64,000 bases of DNA. It comes from Paenibacillus sp. FSL H8-0332. Its GTDB lineage: Bacteria; Bacillota; Bacilli; Paenibacillales; Paenibacillaceae. Positions 8,804 to 17,992 of the stretch are shown one piece after another. The notes beneath the pieces are model-generated. The model was not told where the DNA came from, ran no database searches, and saw nothing but the letters and a program-made list of their open reading frames with translations. The stretch's first letter is position 1. Each line of letters opens with the position of its first letter. The stretch lies in the NCBI RefSeq assembly GCF_037963835.1, contig NZ_CP150145.1, forward strand, positions 7,479,335-7,543,334. The letters are read 5' to 3'. A program made the position numbers and the translations under genes.

Positions 8804-11800
8804 ATGCGAATTCAGAGAATCACAGGTAAATTGCTCATTGCAGTACTGGTATGGATGTCCGCTTCATTGCCCGGAGCACGAATTAGCTCTGCCGAAATGC
8901 CGCCTGCACAGGTGATTGTGGAAGAACATGTAAATAAAAGTACAGTCACAGAGGATACCTACCAGCCGTCTCCGCTGCTCTGGCAGGTGGGCGAGCAGGA
9001 TGACAGCTCCGCAGAATTTACAGTGTATCAGGATGTGTACAGTGAGAATATTACCCTCCCCGTAAATCCCCTGAACTGGAATACGATCTCCCGCGGCATG
9101 AAGCTAGACCGCAATGCGGCGATGGAGCTAAGCTTCAATCTTACGGAAGTCCCCCTTTATGGTGTGGAGTTCAGCTTCAAGGTACTGGATGCAAGCACCG
9201 CTATTCCGCAGCTGGCCGTATTCACCAATGGCAGCTTCAGCGGGCTGATCCAGATTACCGGGCTGAACGACGGAGAGACCCCCCTTACGAACACATGGAA
9301 AGAAACCTATAGACTCTACATTCCCTCAGAACAGCTGAAGATTGGCAGCAATGAGCTGAAGCTGACCGTGGACCGCGGGCTATACGCAGATCCCCAGTCT
9401 CCCGGATATGACGGTGACAAGTATCTGTGGTTCGAATGGGATTATCTCAGGCTGGGCGCATTGACTGAGCCAGCCGACGAGCCTATCCACGGACGGTATG
9501 TCCACCTGGGAAGCACGATTGCCGCCTCGACCTTCCGGTATGACGAGCATGCGATCCGCCATCTGGCCCCGATGGCCAAGTGGCTGGGCATTGCCTATAG
9601 CGGCAACTGGATGCGCACCTCCTTCTGGTCCGATACCAGCGCAGGCTGGGACCCGCAGGGCCGCAAGTACCTGGAGACACTGCGCGACCTCAATCTTACC
9701 CCGATGGTCAATATCATCGGCGGCAACTGGAAGACTAACAGTGAGCTGGCGGCAGGGACGATCAGCTCTGCGCTGAGAAGCTATTATAGCGGATTTGTCA
9801 CCAAATTCGGCGATCTGTACCAGTATGCCGAGACAGGCAATGAGCCGGGATTGTTCGGCTGGGCACAGAAAGCGGTGCTGGCGCTTCATGAAATGATGGA
9901 CGAGGAGAGGCAGACGAACGGCCAGCCGCACCTGAAAATTGTCGCCCCGGGCTGGGCATACTGGCCGTATAATGGAAGCCCTGACGGCTGGGAACGGGAT
10001 GCCGCCCAGCGGGCACCGATTGAAGCGCTGTCGGATGTGTCTAACGGACACAGCTATGGCGGGACCGGGGTCCAGCCGTTGCCGGGAGGCAGCCTGTATG
10101 AGAATCTGCGGGTGTATGGCGATTCGGAGGAAGGCTTCGGCAAAGAAATGGCCATGAGCGAGACCGGCAGCAACGACAATCATTCCGACAATACGAAATA
10201 CGGCACGTATGCTTACAGGTTCGCTTCTGCTTTTGACCGGGAGCTGCGGGGGAATATCGGTTATGTCGATCATATTATGCAACACGCCGCTTTCTTCAAT
10301 GACGGGACGGAGTTTGGGCTGTTCGATTCTGCGATTAATTGGAACACGCACCGCTATGAAGATACAGCGGCGGTACCGGCCAATATCAACGAATCCGGGG
10401 AGACCCGGCTGAAGACGTTCCGCAGACTGGCCGCCGCTTATGCCACCCATGGAAGCCCGCTGGGCTACGAGGTGCTGAATCCGGCTGAGCTGACCGGGCT
10501 TAAGGCGTATTTCCGCGCAGTGGATACCTCGGCGCTGGGCACTTCGGCCATCGGGGCGGCTTCGGATAAAATCCTGCTGAACTTCGTGAATTTCGAGAAA
10601 ACTCCGGTAACGATGCAGGTCCGGGTTGCCATGCCTTCCAGCGGAGTGTATGCCGGGGAGCGGTTTGGTCCAGGAGAGACGTACGCCGCCGCCTACTCCC
10701 GGGTGGAGCTTACGGCAGACCCGTACATTACACTTACAGTAGCACTGGACGCGGGAGAGACGGTCCAGTACATCCTGGATGAGCAGGATAACACGCTGCC
10801 TGCTTCTCCGGGCAATCCTGCGGCAACAGCCGTCAGCCATGAGCAGATCCGGCTGACCTGGGCAGCTTCGACAGACAATGATGCTGTCGTCAGCTATAAC
10901 GTCTACCGTGACGGCGGAGCAGCTCCAGTGATCAACATTCCGGGACGGCTGACCTTCTGGAGTGACTATACCGTAGCGCCCCAGACCTCTTACAGCTACA
11001 CAGTGCAGGCCGTGGATGACTCCGGCAATGTATCGCCTCTCAGCGCAGCCGTATCAGCGACCACACCGGTCATGCCCATTACACCGCATGCCGCAGGAGA
11101 TCCGTCCAAGTTCGAGGCCGAAGCTACCGCCTTCGCCCTGCCGCTGAAGACCGGCAATAACAGCAGCGCCTCGGGCGGCAAGGTCGTCGAGCAGACGCAT
11201 AGCGGAGGCTTAACGATCCAAGGCTTCCATTCCGTGAACGGGGGCAGCTACACCTTAACAATTGTATACGCTTCCAACGAAGAATCGAAGAAAAATATTC
11301 TCGTGAACGGCGTGAAACTGTCCACAGTAACCCTGCCTTCTACGGGAAGCTGGACCGCGAATCTGACCGCACGGCAGTATGGGATTACCCTCCAGCCTGG
11401 CTATAACACGATCAGCTTCACCTCGGCCGGGAAAGGGGCAAATCTCGACTACTTCAAGCTGGAGGAAGGGCTGTATGTTCCGCTCTCCCACTGGTATCCG
11501 GCCGCACACGATCATCCTTTCATTGACTATGCCGGATTCACCCCTGCGCCCAATGGAGTCTCCCATGTGACCTATGAGGAGGATGCCACGGCTGCCTTCA
11601 GCTTCAATGGTATCGGCGTCCGCTGGAGATCGGATATCAAGAGCGATATGGGCAGTGCAGATGTCTACGTCGATGGCGAGCTTAAGGAGACTGTAGTGAT
11701 TCCGCAGGCAGGGCTGGAGGGCGATCATAAAATTGTCTACGAGCTGACGGGCCTAGCATATGGGCTGCACCGGATTGAGATTGCAGGCAACGGCGGGAAG

Positions 11801-12271
11801 GTCATGGTCAGCGGGCTGGAGTATGAGAGCTACGAGTCTGTATTGCCCGTGCCAGGACCGGATCTGACGGTGACGGATATCGGCTGGCATATTGTGAACA
11901 GCGACGGAAGCCCTTCTGCGCACAGCACGCCGCAGCTGGGCGACTCCCTGATCTTCTGGGCCAAAGTGAAGAACATCGGCGTCCGTCCCACACCGCTGAA
12001 TGCTTCGACCGGACTCGGGCAGATTACCGGTGGCGCCTTCTCGGTCAACGGCGGGGTGGTCTCGTGGACGGACACGAATACCAGTGTGATTCAGCCGGGC
12101 GAGGAGATTACACTGACGGCTAACGCCAGTGCGCAGGGCACCCCCCGGTGGACGGTGCCGACCATCGGCGAGTTTACGGTCAGCTTTTTTGTGAATGATA
12201 TCTGGCGGTATGCGGAGATGAACAAGGAGAATAACAAGCGGGCACAGGCGCTGGAGATCAGCTTGCCCTGA
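8804..12271 (+). CDS. Secreted multidomain glycoside hydrolase-like protein (clan GH-A core, FnIII, CBM, CARDB)
   Basis: 1155 residues with a signal peptide probably cleaved after SSA (about residue 30). By eye: an N-terminal beta-sandwich (about 60-220); a TIM-barrel-like region (230-540) with E347 in ETGNEP as candidate acid/base and E453 in MSETGS as candidate nucleophile, the clan GH-A spacing; a small beta domain (540-660); a fibronectin III domain (665-755); a CBM6/35-like domain (765-890); another beta-sandwich (895-1020); and a CARDB-like domain (1025-1155). It probably cuts a polysaccharide outside the cell for the upstream importer. The 133-bp gap after the lipoprotein gene holds a GC-rich hairpin without a T-run, so read-through is likely. 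I could not assign a GH family. Confidence 0.7.
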   Translation: MRIQRITGKLLIAVLVWMSASLPGARISSAEMPPAQVIVEEHVNKSTVTEDTYQPSPLLWQVGEQDDSSAEFTVYQDVYSENITLPVNPLNWNTISRGMKLDRNAAMELSFNLTEVPLYGVEFSFKVLDASTAIPQLAVFTNGSFSGLIQITGLNDGETPLTNTWKETYRLYIPSEQLKIGSNELKLTVDRGLYADPQSPGYDGDKYLWFEWDYLRLGALTEPADEPIHGRYVHLGSTIAASTFRYDEHAIRHLAPMAKWLGIAYSGNWMRTSFWSDTSAGWDPQGRKYLETLRDLNLTPMVNIIGGNWKTNSELAAGTISSALRSYYSGFVTKFGDLYQYAETGNEPGLFGWAQKAVLALHEMMDEERQTNGQPHLKIVAPGWAYWPYNGSPDGWERDAAQRAPIEALSDVSNGHSYGGTGVQPLPGGSLYENLRVYGDSEEGFGKEMAMSETGSNDNHSDNTKYGTYAYRFASAFDRELRGNIGYVDHIMQHAAFFNDGTEFGLFDSAINWNTHRYEDTAAVPANINESGETRLKTFRRLAAAYATHGSPLGYEVLNPAELTGLKAYFRAVDTSALGTSAIGAASDKILLNFVNFEKTPVTMQVRVAMPSSGVYAGERFGPGETYAAAYSRVELTADPYITLTVALDAGETVQYILDEQDNTLPASPGNPAATAVSHEQIRLTWAASTDNDAVVSYNVYRDGGAAPVINIPGRLTFWSDYTVAPQTSYSYTVQAVDDSGNVSPLSAAVSATTPVMPITPHAAGDPSKFEAEATAFALPLKTGNNSSASGGKVVEQTHSGGLTIQGFHSVNGGSYTLTIVYASNEESKKNILVNGVKLSTVTLPSTGSWTANLTARQYGITLQPGYNTISFTSAGKGANLDYFKLEEGLYVPLSHWYPAAHDHPFIDYAGFTPAPNGVSHVTYEEDATAAFSFNGIGVRWRSDIKSDMGSADVYVDGELKETVVIPQAGLEGDHKIVYELTGLAYGLHRIEIAGNGGKVMVSGLEYESYESVLPVPGPDLTVTDIGWHIVNSDGSPSAHSTPQLGDSLIFWAKVKNIGVRPTPLNASTGLGQITGGAFSVNGGVVSWTDTNTSVIQPGEEITLTANASAQGTPRWTVPTIGEFTVSFFVNDIWRYAEMNKENNKRAQALEISLP

Positions 12272-12310
12272 CGGGCTATTCAGCCGCTGGGCATATCCGC
12301 GCAGGCAGTT

Positions 12311-12380
12311 TGTAGAATATTGAACTTATATTATAGCTGGCTGTATGTAGAGCAGCTTCGCGATCCGGTACACTGGACTC
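12311..12380 (+). promoter_or_regulatory. Conserved upstream region of the GH3 operon, matches 5061-5130
   Basis: Same blocks and same spacing as 5061-5130: TGAACTT, ATTATAGCTGG, TATGTAG, then GGTACACT. The predicted start site lies about 30 bases before the GH3 gene. The shared element implies one regulator for both operons, plausibly a YesN/AraC-type protein; its gene is not identified in this window. Confidence 0.6.
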
Positions 12381-12408
12381 AGAACAGAACCTGCCGGGAG
12401 GAGTATGA

Positions 12409-14139
12409 ATGATGCAGAAGCCGTTAAGCAAGGAAGAACAGGAGTGGGTAGAGGGTACGCTTGAAGCGATGAGCCTCCGTGAGCTGATCGGGCAGACAAT
12501 GCAGGACCACGCAGGCAGACTGCCGTTCAAGGGAGATGATGAAGCGGGTCTGCGCAGATATCTGGAGCAGTATCCGGTGGGCAGCTTCTTCATCGGCGGG
12601 GAGGTTATTCAGAAGGCCGCGGGCAAAGCGGAGGATTACCGGGACTGGGCGGCAATGCTGCAGGGCATCAGCAGGTTCCCGCTGCTGTTCTCCGGTGATC
12701 TGGAATTCGGGGCAGGCTCGGCCGTGAGAAGTCTCACGGCCTTCCCGCCGCTCCTTGCGCTTGCCGCCGCCGACGATGAAGACCTGGCTTACGAATACGG
12801 CAAATATACCGCGCTGGAAGGGCGGGCAGCCGGGTTCACCTGGGCGCTGGCTCCGGGCACCGACCTGCTGCTGAACTGGATGAATCCCGTTATTACGACC
12901 CGTTGTTTCGGCGATGAGGCTGGACGGGCGGCACGCCTGTCCGCCGCTGTTATGCGGGGCATGCAGGAGCATGGCCTTGCAGCCTGCGCCAAGCATTTTC
13001 CCGGTGATGGGGTCGATTACAGGGATCAGCATATCATTACTACGGTGAACAGCTTATCGGAAGAGGACTGGTTCTCCACGTACGGGCGGGTGGCCGGGGA
13101 GATGATTAGCCAGGGTGTGATGTCCTATATGACCGGACATATTGCCCTTCCCTGGATCGAAGACGGGGCAGGCGGCGCTGGATCGAAGCCGGTCCCGGCA
13201 ACCGTCTCGGAACGGATTACATCAGGGCTGCTGCGGGAGCGGCTGGGCTTCGATGGAGTGGTGTTATCAGATGCGCTGGATATGGGCGGATTCTTATCCT
13301 GGGGAGACTACACGCAGCGCATCATAGACTGCTTCAATTGCGGTACGGATGTGCTGCTCTGGCCGGGAGTGCGGTACTTCGCAGTGATGGAGCAGGCGGT
13401 GGAAGACGGGCGCGTCAGCCGGGAACGGCTGAAGGCCAGCGTCCGGCGGATTCTGGAGCTGAAGGCACGGCTTGGCGTGCATGCTGCCCGCGCCGGGGGA
13501 GAGGATGGCCGGGCGCTGCCGCTGCTGGACGACAAACTGCCGCCCGGCCTGGACCGGCAGGTCAGACAATTCAGCCGCGAGCTGGCCGGGCGCTGCATTA
13601 CCCTGGTCCGCAACCGCACCGGCCAGCTGCCGCTGAATCCCGGAGCGGTCCGCCGGGTGCTGGTCATCATGCTGAACAAGGTGACGGAGGGGCGCAGATA
13701 TGAGCGGATGAATCTTTTTGTAGAGCAGCTTAAGGCAAGGGGGCTAGAGGTCGATATTCTGGATGAATTCGAGCCGCTGACAACGCTGCGGCAACGGGAG
13801 CTGTCCGGGGTCCGCTGGGATGCCGCCTTCGCCCCCTATTTCCTTCCGCTGCACGGAATGATGAATACCGCCCGTCCGGTGGGCGAAGCAGCCAAAGCCA
13901 TCTGGGCCATGCAGCATGCGGAGACAGTCCGGCCGATCGGCATTTCGTTCGCTACGCCGTATCTGCTGCAGGACATTCCCTTTTTAGATACCCTGGTGAA
14001 TGCGTATTCCCTTCATGAAGATACGGTAGAGCTGACGGTTAAAGCGCTGTTCGGAGAGATTCCGTTTCAGGGAAGCTCTCCGGTGAAGACGGAGATTCAA
14101 GCGGACGATTACGGTTCAGGGAGGCTTCAGACGTCTTGA
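12409..14139 (+). CDS. Glycoside hydrolase family 3 protein (NagZ-like N-terminal domain)
   Basis: 576 residues with no signal peptide, so probably cytoplasmic and acting on imported oligosaccharides. GGGAGGAG lies five bases before ATG 12409. The GH3 barrel shows KHFPGDG (195-201), D206-Q-H208 placed like the Asp-His catalytic dyad of NagZ-type N-acetylglucosaminidases, and SDALDM (287-292) with D288 as candidate nucleophile. A second alpha/beta domain (about 375-560) follows. The stop overlaps the next start by four bases, so it is translationally coupled to the GH88/105-type gene. Beta-N-acetylhexosaminidase or beta-glucosidase activity are both possible. Confidence 0.85.
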   Translation: MMQKPLSKEEQEWVEGTLEAMSLRELIGQTMQDHAGRLPFKGDDEAGLRRYLEQYPVGSFFIGGEVIQKAAGKAEDYRDWAAMLQGISRFPLLFSGDLEFGAGSAVRSLTAFPPLLALAAADDEDLAYEYGKYTALEGRAAGFTWALAPGTDLLLNWMNPVITTRCFGDEAGRAARLSAAVMRGMQEHGLAACAKHFPGDGVDYRDQHIITTVNSLSEEDWFSTYGRVAGEMISQGVMSYMTGHIALPWIEDGAGGAGSKPVPATVSERITSGLLRERLGFDGVVLSDALDMGGFLSWGDYTQRIIDCFNCGTDVLLWPGVRYFAVMEQAVEDGRVSRERLKASVRRILELKARLGVHAARAGGEDGRALPLLDDKLPPGLDRQVRQFSRELAGRCITLVRNRTGQLPLNPGAVRRVLVIMLNKVTEGRRYERMNLFVEQLKARGLEVDILDEFEPLTTLRQRELSGVRWDAAFAPYFLPLHGMMNTARPVGEAAKAIWAMQHAETVRPIGISFATPYLLQDIPFLDTLVNAYSLHEDTVELTVKALFGEIPFQGSSPVKTEIQADDYGSGRLQTS

Positions 14140-15458
14140 CTACGAAGCGGGAATTAGCGAACAGGCAGGCATTAGAGCAGAAGCTGGAGTGTATCTGGGC
14201 ATACATGCGCTCCGAACGTCATCAGGGTAATTGGGCAATGGATATAGATCATTGGGACTGGGTGCCCGGCGTGGGCGTAATCTCATTGCTGGAATACGGT
14301 ACAGCGACTGGTAAAGAAGAGGTGACGGATTACCTGCTGCACTGGGTGAACCGGAATAAGCAGAAGGCCGAGGGGGCTCGGGTTATTAATTCCCTGGCCC
14401 CTTACGCGCTCTTTCCCGAGCTGTACCGGCTGACCGGGGACCCTTGGTTGCTCAGCCAAGCGCAGGAGGTTGCCGCTTGGATGCTGGGGACTGCCCCCAG
14501 GACCCGGGAAGGGGCACTGGAGCATACGGTGACAGAGGCGGTGGAGTTCCCGGAACAGGTATGGGCCGATACGGTATATATGGCCGTGCTGTTCCTGGCC
14601 CGGCTTGCGAGTCTGACCGGAGACAGGGAGCTTGCCGCCGCCGCCGTGCAGCAGACGCTGCTGCACCTTCGTCTGCTACAGGACCCGGAGACGGGGCTTC
14701 TGTTCCATGGCTGGAACAGCCGGGCAGGCAGCCATATGTCGGCTGCCCGCTGGGCCCGGGCCAATGCCTGGGTGGCACTCGCGGTCCCGGAGATTGTGGC
14801 CGGGACCGTAAGCCTGACTGCTATTCCGCAGGAGCTATACAGCCGCTACCGCAGGCTTGCTTCTGCGCTGCGGCAGGCGCAGGGGGCCAGCGGCTTGTGG
14901 CATACGGTGCTCGACCAGCCGGATGATTACGAGGAGACCTCGGCCAGCGCCGGTATTGCCTGCGGCTTCCTGAAGGCGGTGAAGAGCGGACTGCTGGAGG
15001 ATGCCTATCTGGAGAGCGCGGAGGCGGCCCTTGTGGGAATTCTTCCGCTTATCCATGAAGACGGTGAGGTGCAGGGGGTCTCGGGAGGCACCCCGGTCAT
15101 GCCGTCGATAGCAGCCTATAACACCATTGAGAGATATCCGGCACTGTACGGGCAAGGGCTGGTGATGCAGCTGCTGACCGAGGCTTTGGATCTGGAGCAG
15201 ACAGAGCATCGGCTTGAGGGGCAGGGACGACAAGAGGACCAGGGGTGTCAAGAACATGAGGAGCGTCAGGAGCGCCAGGGACGACAAGAGGACCAAGGGC
15301 GTGAAGAACATGAGGAGCGCCAGAGACGACAAGAGGACCAAGGGTGTGAAGAACATCCAGAGCGTCCAGGGGGACAGCAACGTCAGGAGGATCAGCAACG
15401 TCAGGCGCAATCCGATGGGATGGGTTCATTAAATGTTGAAGGAGAGGCAGGAGGATGA
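14136..15458 (+). CDS. Unsaturated glucuronyl/galacturonyl hydrolase (GH88/GH105 type)
   Basis: Family members remove the unsaturated uronic acid left by polysaccharide lyases. 440 residues from TTG 14136, overlapping the previous stop as TTGA, with GGGAGG upstream. The alpha/alpha-toroid markers are present: WADTVYM (143-149), FHGWN (190-194) and WARANAW (206-212), against the usual WARGNAW. The catalytic part ends near residue 360. A Gln/Glu/Arg-rich low-complexity tail of about 80 residues follows, which is unusual for the family. No signal peptide, so cytoplasmic. The next gene again overlaps by four bases. Confidence 0.85.
   Translation: MTTKRELANRQALEQKLECIWAYMRSERHQGNWAMDIDHWDWVPGVGVISLLEYGTATGKEEVTDYLLHWVNRNKQKAEGARVINSLAPYALFPELYRLTGDPWLLSQAQEVAAWMLGTAPRTREGALEHTVTEAVEFPEQVWADTVYMAVLFLARLASLTGDRELAAAAVQQTLLHLRLLQDPETGLLFHGWNSRAGSHMSAARWARANAWVALAVPEIVAGTVSLTAIPQELYSRYRRLASALRQAQGASGLWHTVLDQPDDYEETSASAGIACGFLKAVKSGLLEDAYLESAEAALVGILPLIHEDGEVQGVSGGTPVMPSIAAYNTIERYPALYGQGLVMQLLTEALDLEQTEHRLEGQGRQEDQGCQEHEERQERQGRQEDQGREEHEERQRRQEDQGCEEHPERPGGQQRQEDQQRQAQSDGMGSLNVEGEAGG
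15220..15405 (+). repeat. Short tandem repeat encoding a Gln/Glu/Arg-rich tail
   Basis: Three imperfect copies of a 45-54-bp unit containing GACGACAAGAGGACCA and AAGAACATGAGGAGCG lie at the 3' end of the GH88/105-type gene. They encode RQEDQG and EEHEERQ motifs. The repeat probably arose by local duplication and may vary in number between strains. Confidence 0.75.
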
Positions 15459-17455
15459 CCGTGAAGAATAACGCAGAAGCTGCGGGTGGAGGGCTGGATC
15501 AGCGGCAACGGCTGATTCATAAGCTGGCCGGGCTGGAATCCCGCTACGATTCGGCCATCTGCATGCTGCGCTCTCCGTTCAGCAGCCCGGGGTATCATAC
15601 GACGCTGAAGCAGGCGGAGTTCATCCACTCCACCAGAGACTCGCTCAGCTATGCGCTTGGACTGCTCGACACGGAGCTGGCCCGTTATGAAGAGCGGGCA
15701 TTCGATATTATCCGTCAGGTCATCTCCTTGCAGGATACGGAACCGGCGCATGACACCTTCGGCATCTGGTCCTGGTTCTATGAGGAGCCGCTGGACCAGA
15801 TGGCTCCGCCGGACTGGAACTGGGCTGATTTCTGCGGCAGCCGTCTGGTGCAGGCCCTTTCGCGCCACGGCCACCGTTTCCCGTACGATCTGCGGGAAGC
15901 AGCCGTCTTGTCCATAGAGTGTGCCTGCGAAGCCATTATCCGGCGGAATGTTGGACCGGATTATACCAATATTGCGATTATTGGCGCGTTCGTGACCAGA
16001 ATTGCCGGGGAGAAGCTGGGGCGAAAGGATTATGCGGACTATGGGCTGGAGCGGCTCAGGAGGCTGCATGCCCACACCCTGAAGCATGGGGCTTTTCAGG
16101 AATACAACAGCCCGGTCTACACCTACATTGCCATTCTGGAGCTGTCGAAGCTTCAGACCGAGACCTCGGACAGCAGGGTCAAGGCATGGACCGGGGAGCT
16201 GCTTGAGCTGACCTGGAGGACCGTGGCCGGGTATTATCACCCTGCCACGGCCCAGTGGTCCGGGCCGCATTCCCGCTGCTACGGAGTGCTGCTGGAAGAC
16301 CAGAGCAAAGCGTTTCTGCAACTGGCGACAGGAGGAGCCGTGATGTTCTTCCCTTGGGAGGAGCTGCCCTACGAAGAGGAATGGTATAAGAGCGGCATCC
16401 ATTGTCCCCCAGCCTATCTGGGTCGATTCAAGATTCCTGATACGAAGGAGGTAAGGCAGCGCTTGGAAGGGCAAGAGCAAGAGACTGGGAGGGGACAAGA
16501 ACGGGGGCAGGGAGAAGGGAAAGGCCGGGTGTGGGAGCGGGGTCATGAACGGGAGCAGGGTCTGGGGCAGAATCAGAATCAGGGGCATGACGGCAAGTGG
16601 GCGGTCACTTATATGACTCCGCAGTGGAGCATGGGCTCCTTCACCCACAGTGACCTGTGGAACCAAAGACGGCCGCTGCTGATCTATGCAGATAATTACG
16701 GCCAGCCTGCCTATATCCGGCTCCGCTGCCTGCATGACGGCTATGACTATTGCTCCGCACGCTTCCAATCGCTGCAGGAGGAAGGCCATGTGCTGTTCGG
16801 GATCGACTTTATAACGGATGGCGGGGATACTCATCCGAATCTGGACCGGACCGGCGGTGTGATTGCGGCCTCAGACCTGCGGCTGCGGCTGGAGGTTGGC
16901 GGCGCTCTGGAGGGAGTTACAGCCGGATTAACAGAGGAAGGTGCGGTGATCAGCATCGGAGGAGTAGAGTTCGGCCTGACCACCTGGTTCGCGGCATTCA
17001 GCGGGCAAGTGGATGCAGGGAAGGGCCTGGCGTGGGAGGTTCATAAGGCAGACGGCCGGATGAATATTGATATGATTCTCTACGCCGGTCCGCAAAGGAT
17101 ACTCGATTTCACCTCCATGCAGCAGGCCGCGCTGGTGTTCTCTCTGGCGGCTGGAGAGGTTGGGGAATTGAGCTTTGCCTCGCTTCTGGAGCTGACGGAT
17201 GAGGGCGGGCTGCGGGTTAGCAGCGGCGTAGAGCACGAAGAGGACAGAGCGCAGGGAGATGAAGGAGAGGAGGCGGCAGAGAGAGCGGAGAGAGCCAACG
17301 AATCGAATGAAGCGAATAATGCGAATGAAACGAATGCTGAGAAGGGAGAGCGGGCTGTAAAAGTCGTGAAAAGCGTAAAAAGCATGAAAGGCGGTTTCGT
17401 ACTTAACCTGCGGCCCGCTCCGGGAGAGCTCCTGATATCACCGCTCAAAGGGTGA
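15455..17455 (+). CDS. Probable toroid-fold carbohydrate-active enzyme, family not recognised
   Basis: 666 residues, no signal peptide, ATG overlapping the previous stop as ATGA behind GGAGG. The first 310 residues are helical with aromatic and acidic motifs (FGIWSWFYEEPLDQM, EYNSPVYTYIAI, WSGPHSRCYG), reminiscent of alpha/alpha-toroid polysaccharide lyases. Residues 385-590 look like a beta-sandwich (WSMGSFTHSDLWNQRRPLL). Two low-complexity charged segments interrupt it, near residues 336-380 and 594-642. Position after a GH88/105-type enzyme suits a lyase or hydrolase producing or consuming unsaturated oligosaccharides. I cannot name the family or its catalytic residues. Confidence 0.6.
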   Translation: MTVKNNAEAAGGGLDQRQRLIHKLAGLESRYDSAICMLRSPFSSPGYHTTLKQAEFIHSTRDSLSYALGLLDTELARYEERAFDIIRQVISLQDTEPAHDTFGIWSWFYEEPLDQMAPPDWNWADFCGSRLVQALSRHGHRFPYDLREAAVLSIECACEAIIRRNVGPDYTNIAIIGAFVTRIAGEKLGRKDYADYGLERLRRLHAHTLKHGAFQEYNSPVYTYIAILELSKLQTETSDSRVKAWTGELLELTWRTVAGYYHPATAQWSGPHSRCYGVLLEDQSKAFLQLATGGAVMFFPWEELPYEEEWYKSGIHCPPAYLGRFKIPDTKEVRQRLEGQEQETGRGQERGQGEGKGRVWERGHEREQGLGQNQNQGHDGKWAVTYMTPQWSMGSFTHSDLWNQRRPLLIYADNYGQPAYIRLRCLHDGYDYCSARFQSLQEEGHVLFGIDFITDGGDTHPNLDRTGGVIAASDLRLRLEVGGALEGVTAGLTEEGAVISIGGVEFGLTTWFAAFSGQVDAGKGLAWEVHKADGRMNIDMILYAGPQRILDFTSMQQAALVFSLAAGEVGELSFASLLELTDEGGLRVSSGVEHEEDRAQGDEGEEAAERAERANESNEANNANETNAEKGERAVKVVKSVKSMKGGFVLNLRPAPGELLISPLKG

Positions 17456-17860
17456 ATGTATGCGGAAAACCGAACAAAATTTGCTGGTACAACGGCCGAT
17501 GACAAAATGTATGTGAAAAACCGAATACAATGGGTGAGTGCGACGGCACATGAACCAAACGTATGCGAAAAACCGAATACAATAGGCTAGCGCACCGCAC
17601 TTGGACCAAATGTATGTGAAAAACCGAATACAATCGATGCTGCTGCGATGAGGGATGGACCCCATGCTCCGCAGCCCGTAACATTTTAGAGAAATCCTGC
17701 AAAAAGTGCAGCAATATTGCCCAATAGAAGCAGCTTACTCTTATGCTGAAATCCTGCATGAAAGGCAACAAAGCCAGTGCTAACTTGCTCTTATCACCGG
17801 AATTCCTGCAAATGATGCAACAATGCGATCCATACAAGCGGGTCCGTGAGAGGAAACGCT
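17456..17860. repeat. Composite intergenic repeat, copy I (four a-units, linker, three b-units)
   Basis: The a-units ATGTATGTGAAAAACCGAATAC lie at 17455, 17506, 17558 and 17609, a step of 51-52 bp. A linker with GGACCCCATGC and CCCGTAACATTTTA follows at 17657-17689. The b-units GAAATCCTGCAAAAAGTGCA start near 17691, 17748 and 17800. A decayed a-unit is at 17915-17940. Sequences between the units are related to each other, so this is not a CRISPR array. It fills the space between two convergent genes and has no credible ORF. Confidence 0.8.
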
Positions 17861-17943
17861 AAGAATTGGCAAGAGATAGGCGGAGCACAGCCATGTAAGG
17901 AAAGAACACTTCAGAGCGTATGCGAAAACCGGCTACAACACAA

Positions 17944-17976
17944 GGAGCTGGCCCCGTAATGCGGGGACCAGCTCCT
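17944..17976 (-). terminator. Probable hflX terminator
   Basis: GGAGCTGG/CCAGCTCC stem continued by CCCG/CGGG around a five-base loop, 18 bases after the hflX stop. The T-run is poor (CTTGTGTTG on the minus strand), so it may act from either side. Confidence 0.5.
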
Positions 17977-17992
17977 GTGACATTCAGTGATT

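Noticed and set aside
15097..15429. Antisense hydrophobic ORFs that look like membrane peptides
   Set aside because: They are reverse readings of the Gln/Glu/Arg tandem repeat in the GH88/105-type gene.
17438..17837. Two minus-strand ORFs with repeated FRIH/FFTYIW peptides
   Set aside because: The peptide repeats simply reflect the 51-bp DNA repeat, appear in more than one frame, and lack ribosome binding sites.
17456..17860. CRISPR array
   Set aside because: Unit length and 51-bp spacing look right, but the spacers resemble one another, the repeats differ between copies, and there are no cas genes.
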